Position numbers and translations under genes: made by a program
Part shown: piece by piece, positions 35,432 through 46,880 of the stretch
How positions within the stretch are numbered: position 1 is the stretch's first letter
Layout of the letters: the number at the start of each line of letters is the position of its first letter
The notes under the pieces: model-generated
What the model saw: only the letters and a program-made list of their open reading frames with translations
Told to the model about the DNA's origin: nothing
Databases searched by the model: none
Assembly: GCA_000349905.1 (NCBI GenBank)
Contig: KB722748.1
Coordinates: forward strand, 124,001 to 188,000
Reading direction: 5' to 3'
DNA: 64,000 nt
Source: Volvariella volvacea V23
Lineage: Eukaryota > Basidiomycota > Agaricomycetes > Agaricales > Pluteaceae

Positions 35432-37195
35432 ATGTCCGAACAAGCTGGAGAGGTTCGCCCAACGTTCGCCCAATTCTCCTGCTCTTTTGACCCGTATTTT
35501 CCTGTGCTAGGCCGTTCCTGCTGCTCAGCGCGGTAGCTGGACTTCCTTCCTCAAGTCGTAAGTGACAGCCTTTGCAAGGAATCCCGATGGATTTCAAGTC
35601 TCATGGAAACATAGAATCGCGTCGTTTTCAGGCGACCTCTCGTCCTTGACCGCCCCGCCATTCATTCTTTCGCCAGTATCGCTTACCGAGTTCCCAGGTA
35701 CGGTCCACTCTGCCGACCCATCAAGCGCTGTGTTCGCTCACTTCACGATCAGCATACTGGTGTGAACGTCCAGAGTTGTTCTCTGCCATAGCAGATGCAA
35801 AGACCGCTGAAGACAGGGCCCTCGCCGTCCTTCGATGGTTCATCGTCAGTATCCGCTACGCATTCTTTGATAGCGGATCATCGTCCTGATTTGGTCCACA
35901 CTGGCAGAGTACACTGAAGGGGCAGTACACTTCACGTAATGAGAGTATGGGCTCAGAGAAGAAGTGCGTCATGTTGTGCTTCATTGACGATGATTTATTC
36001 TTACACAAATTGATTCTGTTTGCGTTTAACAAAGACCTTTGAATCCCGTCCTTGGAGAGTGAGTGTGCTTTTACTGTACCAGAGATCCCGAGACGATGCC
36101 TTTTTCTCCGGCACATTTAGACTCTTCTATGGCCATTGGCCTGATCGGAATGGCCGCGGTCGCACAGATCTTCTTGTCGAACAAGTTTCACATCACCCAC
36201 CCATCACCGCCTATGTTATTGAAAACAAGGCCAAGGGCGTCAAACTTGTTGGACATAATGCCCAGAAGACGAGCTTCAGTGGTAGGTCATGCGTGCTCAA
36301 AACATGAGTAATAACCTGTTGACGCGTCTTAGGCGGCTCTATAATTGTAAAACAGATTGGTCACGCCATTCTCACCGTTAACCTTCCCGGTGGAGCCAAG
36401 GAGGAGTATCTAATTACGCTACCCAAGCTGAGAATTGATGGCTTGTGGTACGTCAATGCGTTCCCGTAGTAACAGCAAAGAGCTCACAACCCCTCAGGTA
36501 CGGCTCACCATACATTGAGCTTGCTGACACTACATACATCATTGGAGGAGGTTATGTCTCCCTCATCGAGTACAAGGGCAAGGGTTATTTCTCTGGAAAG
36601 TCGCATTCCTTCAAGGCCATCGTCACTCCTGAACCTTCTGCTTTTGGACCTTTGTCGAAGCCGTCGTCTCTGGGGTCTGATCACGTCATAGAAGGTACTT
36701 GGCACCAAACAAGTAAATTCCTTAAGACTGGGCAAGAATTCCACAACGTCCTCGGGCCAAAGGAGGAAGTCTCTGCCCTGGGAGGGGAGTCTGACGGTGA
36801 AATGGGTGATTTCGAGACGCGAAAGCTTTGGTCCGCCGTTGCCAAAGGTATCCGTGAAGGTGATTATGAAACTGCAAGCCGGGAGAAGTCGAAGATTGAA
36901 GTACGTCATTCCATTTTCTATGTGTCTTTTCGAACACATCCGACAATATGCTGGTATTATTAGAATGAGCAACGGCAAAGAAGACGTGACGAGGCCGCAG
37001 CAGGCACGACATGGGCTTGGAAACACTTTGGACACACCGAGTCAGACCCTATATGTCAGTGTTGTTTATTAATAACTCGTTTAGCAATATGCTAACATCC
37101 TTTCAGACGAGCATCTCGGCAAGGCCGTTCGCTTAGTCCCACCAACAGAAGATATCTACACCTTTGAGGAGAACTGGCCACCTAGCGTCCAATAG
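35432..37195 (+). CDS. KES1: Oxysterol-binding protein, Kes1/Osh4-like
   Basis: Around nine exons, about 400 residues, without a PH or ankyrin domain, so it is a short ORP of Kes1/Osh4 type. Exon 1 is MSEQAGE, followed by AVPAAQRGSWTSFLKS, then SFSGDLSSLTAPPFILSPVS (the lid and first strands) and a Pro-Leu-Asn-Pro region (KKPLNPVLGE). The family signature is EQVSHHPPITAYVIEN; KGYFSGKSHSFKAIV follows, and the end is YTFEENWPPSVQ. These proteins carry sterol and PI4P in exchange between the ER and Golgi or plasma membrane. The ATG at 35432 sits in a good context (CACCATG). It is tandem to NHP6, 317 bp downstream. Confidence 0.92.
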
Positions 37196-37651
37196 ACTTG
37201 GGTACCCCCTTTCCGTTTACCTTAGATCTGTTCTTGAACAGTGATCTATAGCTGGGAGCGATTTTTTCGACATTTTAGTGCATTATAACCTACTTAGAAA
37301 ATCATATAGTTTGGATAATGGACAAGTCCCTTCTAATGGTCAGACGCAATCAAAGTTCGGGCGATGGTGATCATAAGGCAATTATTTTGGTTTTCCCGCC
37401 ATCTCTTGCCTGTAATTGAAGGAAGATTAAGTTGGGGTCATTGGACATTAAAAGCTATAGTAATACATGAAAGAAACGAAGAAAGCGAATCAACATGTTG
37501 ACTACACATTATGCAGGACTGCATTGTTCCTTCCACCAGACAAACCGTCTGCTAGTCTCACCACCCCAGTCCACTCTGGAGGTATTTCCAATGTATTCTG
37601 TTTCGCAAGCAGGATCAGCAACGTCTTAAATCGGAATAAACGCCGTGAGCA
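37196..37651. other. Intergenic, 456 bp, convergent 3' ends
   Basis: Lies between the Kes1-like stop (+) and the stop of the Ppo/membrane-tail gene (-). No gene or repeat seen. Confidence 0.5.
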
Positions 37652-38460
37652 CTAACCTTTACCGTCGTAACGGATCTCGATGGTATGCTTTCCGGGAGGA
37701 ATAGTAACCATTCCAGCGCTCCATCCCTCGGTCAAGCACTTGTAGTAATTCTCTCCACAGTCCACTTGCTTATTCAACTCAAAGTCTCTCGTCGAGCCTC
37801 GTCCAATACCATCTATCAGGACCGCCATTTTTGTGTCCCTCTTATCAACGTCAATGACGTTCACACGATGCGCAGTGGAATACTCCGAAGTATAAGTGAC
37901 GCTAGTGGGTGTTCCGTCCCTGTTAAGTTCAAATGCGACGAATTCGAAGGGTGTGAGTTGGGTGATGGGTTGAGGACAGTCGACCTGCTGGGCTTGGATG
38001 ACGACTTCTTTTCGGGGGGCGTTGGGTCCTGAGGCTGTGAAAATAGCGAGAACCCAGAAGAGGGCGGAGACGGGGGACATCACTACGACTGTGGCAATAC
38101 GGACGAGGACAGTGATGATGACGTATGTAACTGGAATGGTGTAGAAGACTGAGATGATGCTCATAGGTGCAGTCACTAGTGAGAAGAACAGAAGTCCTGT
38201 GGATGCAATGAGAATTGGTTATTGCGTTTCCTTTTGTAGTGCTAAGGCGGGACTCACCTTTAAAGAGCCATAAGGTGACCCATAATATCATGAAGAGGAT
38301 AAAGAAGAGTGTTCCGAATTCGCGAGGTGCATAGGAAATCACAGTCTGGAAACGGTTGTGGATATTCCTGTGGGTTTGTCCCCATTCCGAGCGTCTTGCG
38401 CTGGCACTCTTGTTTGACCTGAGAGAGATTAGCATTGGGAGATAGTAGACAATATGCGGC
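37652..38460 (-). CDS. Multi-pass membrane tail with C-terminal soluble domain (3' exons of the Ppo gene, or a separate gene)
   Basis: Two exons joined by GTGAGT...CCACAG encode about 235 residues: a hydrophobic helix (FGTLFFILFMILWVTLWLF), two to three more hydrophobic segments (for example VFYTIPVTYVIITVLVRIAT and SPVSALFWVLAIFTA), then about 110 polar residues with three cysteines (one in QQVDCPQPI, two in VDCGENYYKC) and a beta-rich end (VTIPPGKHTIEIRYDGKG). No family recognised. The acceptor TCTCTCTCAG at about 38425, together with the GTAAGT donor at the end of the P450 domain, fuses it in frame to the oxygenase. If the two are separate genes, the only early ATG is at 38435, leaving about 30 bp between genes, which is implausible for two transcripts. 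Confidence 0.6.
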
Positions 38461-41400
38461 GTCAAACTTACCAAATTTGGTTTCGCTGATCGACCTTGAA
38501 ACTAATGGTCAAAGACTTATGAGGGCTTGAAGGCGACGCCGAAATGTTGCTAGTGACTTGAATATCGGGGAGCCTGAAGATGGAGCTAATGATCTGGGCG
38601 CGGGCGGTGTTAAAAGTATACGGGCCCATAGTTATTTAAACCTACTCCACATAACACCTGTAAGACATTTTGAATAAGAATTTGTGTGACAATAGGCTGA
38701 AGTCATGGTACTTACTTCATCAGCGAAGTTCATCTTCTCTTCATTACCCATAGCAGGGCACTTATGCAAGCCGAAGCCATACAAACCGGGTGTAATGCGA
38801 TGGGGATTGATCAAAGAATCTCCCTGGTAATGGATGTTAATAAACTGGAATATGGAAATGTTGTAAGGATCACCTTAGATTCGTGACGAAGATTTGCCGT
38901 GACCACGTTGCCTGAGGGAACAACGAGCCTCCCTCCGCGGCCGTCTATATCAGCTTCAAGAATGTCCCTCTTTGCCACACGTTGGAGAACAAGGGGCTGG
39001 GCGAGGCCTTAATTCCGAGATAGTATATTTTGAGTGAGAATGCACGTCGAGACAAATTACATCACATACGCTGTGCTTCCCAGATGTATCCGCGCAATTT
39101 TTTCTTTTCATCGTCGTTCAAGTCAGCCTTAGAAGCCAGCTGAATGATATCATCCCTGGCTGCTTTGATACCTGGGATATCCTGTAGATAAAACGCTGTG
39201 ACCGCAGTACACGCTGGCCAGAGTGAGTTACGTTGCTTCACACTAGGTTTGGTCGGCTCACCATAGGCCACCTTGACGGATGCGACGATGATCAAGCCGA
39301 GGATGTTTGCAACAATTCTCTCGCGCTCGAAGTCTGCATCAACATCACCATCGAGGTGTCGACGCAACCTATCCTCCGACCACTGGGTGACAAATTGATG
39401 AGCGTTCTTTCGTTCTATGTACAGACGGTCTCTCAGTTCTTTCAGATGTGGTATTTCGTTGATCAACTCTCCCAGAGAAAAGTTAGAGCTGTAGCGGAAG
39501 ATGCGACTGAGGAAAGTCTGGACTTCTACTTCGATTTTTCGTCCACCAGAGATCTCGAGTTCCTGGAGCTTTCGCAAGAACCAGCTTGATACGTCTTGGC
39601 GTAGTTCTTCCCACCAAGGTGGAAGCTAAATGCGGGGGCTAAGTGCCGCTACTTATCAACTAATAAATGAGACAACGCACTCGATCGTAATCATAGGGAA
39701 CAGGAAGCGCATGAAGGATATGCTCGCGCAGGTCTTCACTCGTCTTCATTGCCTCGTGCCGAAGTTTCCAGCGATTTTCTGGTTCCCCACGAATCAATAT
39801 AAAGCTAGAAGACATGAATTAGTGTATGCATTGTGGCCAGTGGTAGACGTACGCATAAAGCGATTCAAGATTGTGGAAGATCTCTAATTCGTCCTTATTT
39901 TTTGTGAAACTTCCTTGTCCAAACTGCAATAAATGAGAAAAAAGGGTACCCACGATAGTATAGGTACTGACCAAATTATCCCTAACCCAACGGGTACAAG
40001 TTAGGTTTATAATTTCGACAATATCCACAGAAGCGGTCCTATTAGGAGCTAAACTAAAAAAAAAAAAAAACTAGCGGGAACTTGAGAAAGACATACCCTG
40101 GGATACTTATTTTCATCTTTGACAGACGCTCCTTCAGGATGTCATCGAAGGAGCGGCAGTAGTAGGCAACGTGCCGAGAAGAAGCACCGCTATCAGGAAG
40201 CAGCGAGTACATCATCTTGGAGAAGTAATCAGTCTTTAGATGGGGGCACAGAGTGAAGTACTCTTACAAGAAGTCGATCCTTATTGTGCCTATCGAAAAT
40301 CTGGATTAAATCGACAGCCCACTTTATGATGACTTCTGCACTTACAACTCCTTGTGATCAAAACCGAGGAAGTATCTGACAAAGACTTCGATACGACGCG
40401 CAGAGTAAACGAGGTAGCACATACCCGTATCCCTTTGTGAGAGCCTTCAAATCTTCGTCATAAGGCGAGACGAAATCTTCTGGCCTGTTGAAGACAGTCT
40501 GAATGGCCTTCAGTGAAGTGAGAGTGCCGCCTTGGTATGGTTGTGGCTGTGCAGACGGCTTTTCGAAGGTGTACAAAGTGTGCGCCTTATCCTTGTAGAC
40601 CCTCTCGATATCGGCTTTGGCCTTGCGGGGGACAAGAAGTGGGAACAAGCTGTATATATTGTTGTAAGGATACTGACGGGGCAAACCTCTCTGGAGTACT
40701 GAAAAAAAGTAAGCAACAACCACCAAGGAATCATTCGTATGATTTGACATACATCGGGGCAACATTGCACTGAAGGCCCCATTATTCCAGGTTGGGGCCA
40801 TACACTCCTCATAGCCCCACTCTGTTAGTTCTTCTGCAGTCGCTTTGTCCGTGAAGTTGGGATCATTTCGAACCCGGCTTATCTGAAAAGCGCTCAGAAC
40901 AAGGGTGAATGTAGGAAATTGGTAACGAACCAGGTCTGAACTAAGCGCATGGGACTGTGACGTCATCAGTCGTTGCAATCAGCCTCCCAAGATAGCGTAC
41001 GCACCCAGGTATAACCGAGAGCAAATCCATCGCCTTCCGGTGCCTCTTCACCTTGCAAGCCGGGCTGGTCTCAACTTTAGAGGAATAGCCAAGGTGAAAG
41101 AGAAAAAACTAATGCATACGTAGAGCTCGAGATTGTCGATAGTTTTGTATAGCCGTTCTGCTGTATCAGCCGCACGGGGGTTCCACTCTCTAAAATTCTT
41201 TAGCGCTATTCAAATTAAAGTTATGAGCAATCAAGGCCATCAGTTCGTGATTTACTCACGCTTCAAACCCAGTGCAGTGCGATATTGGTTGAACGTGCAA
41301 ACTTGCCAATCATAACGTGCTTGCTCGATAAGTTGTACTTGCCATACTTGAAGGCACTCAGCAACGTTATTAGGCAACGCAGCTCCTGCGACCTGCTCCG

Positions 41401-43203
41401 TTCCGGTATAGAGGACATTGGCGATCTCATCGTCATTGAATCGGAAGTCAGGACCACGTCGGAGTCTACGTTCTGGTTATAAGTGCTACTCAAGCACACG
41501 GCAGGAGAATACCTACCCAGCACAATCCCTCTTTCGTTTATTGTTATTCTGCCCCCGCGGAGCTCTTTGCAGGTCATCTACAGTAATCTTGGATATTGTT
41601 AGGACATCGCCTCTAAATTATAGGCATATTTATTCACCTCCTTGGGCGATTTGCCGTAGTTGTTCTCCAGTTTTCGTTCGAGTTGTCGGACATCACCGTC
41701 GGATAGCAGGGATTGAAGCTGGTGACCGTCAGTTCAAAGGGTTTCGGAAGAAAAGTGCGCATTACATTGTAAAGGAGGGTTGACTCGACGGTTGTATAAA
41801 ACTTGGTGGGGCGGTTCTCCGTCGCTTTGTCCTAGTAGACGCAATTAGGTTGCTTAAGGCAAGTTTGGTGTAAAAACGTACCAAGAGGTCGAAGTTCATC
41901 CCCCCGCCGATATGGGGAATGCCAATAAGACCCTTGAGGAAGTCCTGACAAATGATGTTCTTAAAGTGAATACAATTTATCAACCGCGCTAATGTGAATA
42001 TCTGGTCATCCTGTCTTCGGAGTTGCTCGTCGTCGTCTTCGATGCTTTCAATCGGCTTCCATCCCTTTTCATTTCGTTCGAGGAGTCGTGTGGCGATGTA
42101 CTAGGGAAAATTTGGTATCATGGACTAAAAAAAAGAGTGAATAGTGAACGTACATTGTGATTCCGATTGAGTAGGATCAATAGCGCAGCAGCGGAGTTGG
42201 TCAACATAACATTGTCCTCAAAGTAGCAGTCGGGTGACAGAAACCCTCGTCCGTCGAGCTCTCTCAAGTCCTCGGAATCCATCGAGGTCAAACCGTACAG
42301 TGGTGCCAAATCCAGATACGGTGAAGTCTTGTTGATTTTGTTGTTCTCTTGGCTCGTTCGCACAACAGATAGCTAGTGGTTGTGGGCATTGAGAGACTTC
42401 GTAGCAGTGAAAAGATACTTACTGCAATAATTATACCAATTGCATGCATGAGGCTGGACATATTGTTCGCATGCGCTTGCTACATAACATGTTTTAATTC
42501 CTAGCAGGCTGGAGACTCAGTTATACATACTCTCTGGCCATTAGACTTCAGGAGTGCATTGAAGACTTCGGTGGGTTGTGGTAAGCTTGAGGGCGCAACA
42601 GGGGGGGTATCCGGCACTTTCTTCGCGTATGGATAACTATCCGGTTGAACAGAATCTGTCCCTGTCAGCGGTGCCGAGGCCGGTTTGTCTTCATCTACCA
42701 AACATTGAGTCAGAAGGGGGACAACACTGAATAAGCACCACTAACATAGTTCGAGCACGACCTCCGTAGCATCCTTGACCGCCTCAGGGCTTGGACTCTC
42801 GTCTCTCGCAAATTCCACTAGAGTTTGAGGAAGCTGTAAAAGTGCATAAGCACCAGGTAGAGAAGGCGATCGGTCCTGCAATACCTGTCTTTCTCTGTCA
42901 TTCCTGGTACCCTTTCTGTGTTTCCATTTCTGTATTATTTGCTGGATAGAATGTGCCATTAGTTGCTTCTTTGACCATACATCATCCACATACCTGATAT
43001 CTCCGTTTCGGCTTTTCGACAGGCTCTTGTTTCTTCTTCTCATCATTTCCTTTGTCCTTCTTGTGGAAGAGTCCTCCAATACGCTTTCCAAGTCCCTGTG
43101 GTGCTTGCTTGGTAGTTTGTGCCGGAGGCTCATCACCTCCATTGTCTTCGTCGACTCGAGATATGATGACATGGTCATCCTCCTCGCTGGTAGTCAATGC
43201 CAT
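37652..43203 (-). CDS. Ppo-type fatty-acid oxygenase (peroxidase domain plus P450 domain), dioxygenase half apparently inactive
   Basis: About twenty exons from MALTTSEEDDHVIISRVDED at 43203. An acidic/basic N-terminus leads to the animal-heme-peroxidase-like dioxygenase domain: KTSPYLDLAPLYGLTSMDSE, ARLINCIHFKNIICQDFLKG, LGLKPFKNFREWNPRAADTA, LYKTIDNLELYAGLQGEEAP. A P450-like domain follows: YPYNNIYSLFPLLVPR, the ExxR helix (LRGYIWEAQRM) and the heme Cys (LYGFGLHKCPAMGNEEK), then IISSIFRLPDIQVTS. This is the psi-producing oxygenase (linoleate diol synthase) layout. The dioxygenase motifs are lost: IIIHD is IIIAL, and the YRWH segment is absent after VESTLLY. A GTAAGT donor overlaps the candidate stop at 38468, and splicing there continues into the membrane tail (37652-38460). 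Confidence 0.8.
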
Positions 43204-43868
43204 CGTGATGACGGAGTTGAATGGGGTGGTCGAGCTGAGCGAATGACAGGAGTAAGGGTTGAACTGGACGCCTTAGCTGCTTTGCAATATATGGATTCTC
43301 GAACCGGGACCATATGTTATACATGTGTCACTTGAGCTGCCGATCTCCGGAGGGTTTATACACGAACCTCCATTCACGGGTAATAGGGCGTCAATCAACC
43401 ACATGTTGATATGAACCGCAGAGAGCGTAACCAGTGCTGCAGCCAGGAGGATTACAAGTGCATAAAACCGGTGCTAACCATATCGAGAGTGCAATACAAG
43501 CAGGGCCCAGCCATAGGTCGAAGCAAAACCTATGCCCACGAACACTTGTCTCGCTTGTCGAATTACTATCGAGCACGATTGCCATTCAAAGACGCCGATA
43601 CGAGAGACGAAAAACGAATTGATGCAGGTAGTGGCATCACAGCATCCAGGCTGTTCCAAATGTCGTAAAGAACGAGCAGAGCGTTGGCTAGTATAGAGTG
43701 GCCGCCGATGCAGTGGAATCTGAGATTTATTTGTGTCTATTTGTGCCCTATAGCCTCGCGCTTGCCTTGCTGGTCCAGCAAACGCCTTGGGCTTGTGAAG
43801 TAAGGATGATAGCTCTCGGGCCCTGGGTATATAGACCTTTTGTCTTGGGAATTGGGTGACCCCAGATT
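43204..43868. promoter_or_regulatory. Divergent promoter region between the Ppo gene and the DUF2235 gene
   Basis: 665 bp with no gene. A TATAAA on the - strand (TTTATA at 43355-43360) lies 152 bp before the Ppo start. A TATATA at 43828-43833 on the + strand lies 36 bp before the DUF2235 start, so that gene would have a very short leader. Shared regulation of the two genes is possible but not shown. Confidence 0.4.
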
Positions 43869-45966
43869 ATGGACATACTACGAATGCCTGCGCAGGTCAA
43901 TGGCTACCGCTCACCCTCTCCGTCCGACTCAGATGGAGTGATGGTCGACCCTTCTCCCAATCGACCCTCCAAATCGTCCTTGCCACCTCCTCCAATTTCT
44001 ACACAACCTAGAACAATTGTTTGCTGCTTCGACGGCACCGGTAATAAATTTGGAGAAGTAAGTCCTCTATATATCCATTTACTTGTCGCTGATTATTATG
44101 GCACTACCAGGAAGTGCGTGTCCTTTGTATCCCTCGACGGTTTCTGGTACCATTGTTCTTTACATCTAGAACTCGAACGTAGTCCGTTTTTGCACCGCGC
44201 TTAGGAAGGATGACCCCGAACGCCAACTGGTATATTATCAGGTACTTGTTGATGTTCCGCCTGCGAGTTCGCGTATTCACAGGAATGCAGCCCGGGATAG
44301 GGACATACAACCCCAGGCAATTCTTTACAAGGACGTTCTCGCACTTGGCTTCCGTTATCGACCAAGGTGTTGCCTTGCACCTCAACGACCATGTGAAAGA
44401 TGGGTAAGATCAGTCGCGATACATATACGCCCTTAACCAAGCTAATCAAACGTCGGTAGGTATAAGTTCATCATGCAACATTACAGGTAGCTCTTAAAAA
44501 CTCCAATTATGCCCCTCACCGACGCTTTCTTTTAGAAAGGGCGACAAGATCTGCTTGTTTGGGTTTTCTCGTGGCGCTTACACGGCGAGAGTAGTCGCGG
44601 GAATGCTGTACAAGGTAAGATTCATGTTTTCGAATTGCAAGAGGCGCAATTGATTCGTTGGGTCTTAGGTTGGCATCTTGCCAGCACACAATGACCAGCT
44701 GATCGACTTTGCCTTTACCATCTATCAAACTACCGGGGAGAGAGGTTACCTCCTTAGCAAAGAGTTCAAGGCCACATTCGCGTCAGTTGTCATGCTATTT
44801 CTGGCTCTATACGATCTAAGTATTTCATAGTATGTCCGTTACTGTGGAATTCGTCGGAGTGTGGTAAGTAAGGCAATGGCCTTCAAAGAAAAAGTATCTC
44901 ACACCCTTTAAAAGGGACACTGTATCCTCTGTCGGGATTATCCCTCGTCAACAACCATATACGTCTGTCAACTACGCAGTCAAAACCTTCCGCCATGCCT
45001 TAGCGTTGGACGAATGTCGTGCGCGATTCCGCCCCAACACTTGGAACGAGCCGACATTGGGCAAGGAGCAAGAGCTAGACGTGGACGAACCAGATTTACC
45101 CAGCATCGTTACATCAGACTCAAATTCTGCGGACGATTGGTATTATGAACCCCCTCGACGGAATATAGCCGACGTTCAGGAAGTCTGGTTTGCAGGTAAT
45201 ACCTGATCCTAACTTCAGCACTTCCTACTAAGCACCTTGTAATCTAGGCTGTCATGCAGACATCGGTGGCGGTTCACACAAGAACAAGATTAAAGACAGT
45301 TTATCGTTTATCCCTCTCCGATGGATGATCAAGGAATGCCTCCTTAATCGCACTGGCATTCTCTTCAAATACGACAAAGTCGTCGACCTAGGCTTCGATC
45401 TTCATAAACTTGCAGATGAAGTTGAAGGGCAAGGAATTGACTTGGCGGAATTGGGTCTTGACCGAAAAGCCATTGACGATGTGTACAGGACACGACACAA
45501 TCTCTCCCTACGAAACGACCGCCACAAAAGCCCTCTCAGTGCTATTACACCTACTACCACTCATGCAAATGCCCTCGCACGCGCTAATTCCGGGAGATCT
45601 CGTTACACCCTCAACTTGCGGCATCCAAGGGACGCCATTGACATCCTCGCCGAAGTATGGGACCAATTGGTGATAAATCCTTGGTGGAAGATCCTAGAAA
45701 TCATTCCCATGCTCGGGGCCTATCAAGACGAGCTCGGGCATTGGTGGTACATCAGGAGGTGATGCTCATGTTGTCCCATTTTCTAGAAGCGAACTAAAAT
45801 ATCTATCAGACCGAACTGCGGGCGCGGACGATATATTCCATTTGATCGTGACACGATCCGCGTCCACGATTCTGTGAGGGACAAGGCAGAAAAGGAGGGT
45901 TATGTACCCAAGGCCTATAATTGGGACGTTGTGAAGAAATCTGGCATGTTGGAGTGGGTTTCCTAA
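43869..45966 (+). CDS. DUF2235 alpha/beta hydrolase (Tle1-like phospholipase fold)
   Basis: Around eight exons, roughly 550 residues. After a Pro/Ser-rich N-terminus the DUF2235 domain opens with TIVCCFDGTGNKFGE, then NSNVVRFCTALRKDD, AGIGTY, the nucleophile elbow ICLFGFSRGAYTARVVAGML, VEFVGVWDTVSS, FRHALALDECRARFRPNTW, and the late His/Asp motif VWFAGCHADIGGGSHKN. It ends AEKEGYVPKAYNWDVVKKS. This is the same fold and motif set (GxSRG, HxDIGGG) as bacterial Tle1 phospholipase effectors, and is common in basidiomycetes, where substrates are mostly unknown. No signal peptide or membrane segment was seen, so it is probably cytosolic. It sits divergently to Ppo and upstream of the patatin-VWA gene. 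Confidence 0.88.
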
Positions 45967-46880
45967 GCGTTTCTGAATTTGTTACGACTCGTCTAGTGTA
46001 CTCCTTGGATTTGTATACCTAATACTGAGGCAACAAGATTATATTATGGTGCTGTAAGAACACCATGATCAGATGAGATTCAGCCGCCCTTCACACCAAC
46101 AATTGAGGCTGTCCTTCTCATTTTCTTCTCTAACCACGTCCGAGTCGGAGATAACTTTGAATCGCAATAGAAGTGCTTTGACTAAGCGTACACACGCAGA
46201 CCATGATAAGCTGCACTAGAACAATGATAGCAACTGTTATTCGGAACTCGAGGCATCCTCGAGGTCGACATCACGGTCAAACTCGTCATTCGACCTCGCT
46301 ATCCACCCATTCTCAATTTTGGTCAATTTACATATGCATTGCACGAGGCAGTACCCCTGGCGCTAAATGCTCTTCAAGGCGGTTAGCAGCATTCTCTGGC
46401 ACCTCAACACACTGCTCAGGGTTGACGCCAAAAGGTTCGCCCTTCATTCTTGCTGATTGAATTGCAGCAATTTGATCGACGTGCAGGAAACCAATGGCAT
46501 GTCGGCCACTCAATCAGCTGCAGTACAAGTGAAATTTCAGTGCTTCTTTTTTACGGTGACGAACAAGCACAGCACTCCGTTCGATCATAATCAGAATGCT
46601 GTGATATCTCCCGCAAAATGGAAGGTGAAGATTCTACGAAGAAAACATGCGAAAACCGCATGCAGAATCTAAGCGCGCGAGCGGGATATTAAGGGGTGCT
46701 CTGGGGTGTCAGGGAAAGGGAACACCCGGACTCCTATGAAGTCAATTCAGTCGTGGAAGATGCTCGGTTCCTTTGTTGTGCTGTCTGGATTCCGCACGCT
46801 GCCCGAGTAGGGTAAAGGTGTCCAGCCATGATGAAATGGCGTGTAACGCGAACGCAAGGCCTTTCTTTGCTCTACTACAG
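45967..46880. other. Intergenic, 914 bp
   Basis: Between DUF2235 and patatin-VWA, both +. Frames are short and unrecognised. It should contain the terminator of the first gene and the promoter of the second. Confidence 0.45.

Noticed and set aside
38435..38460. Separate membrane protein gene starting at the ATG 38435
   Set aside because: It would leave about 30 bp after the Ppo stop with no room for terminator and promoter, and the ATG lies within an intron with good splice sites. Kept only as an alternative.
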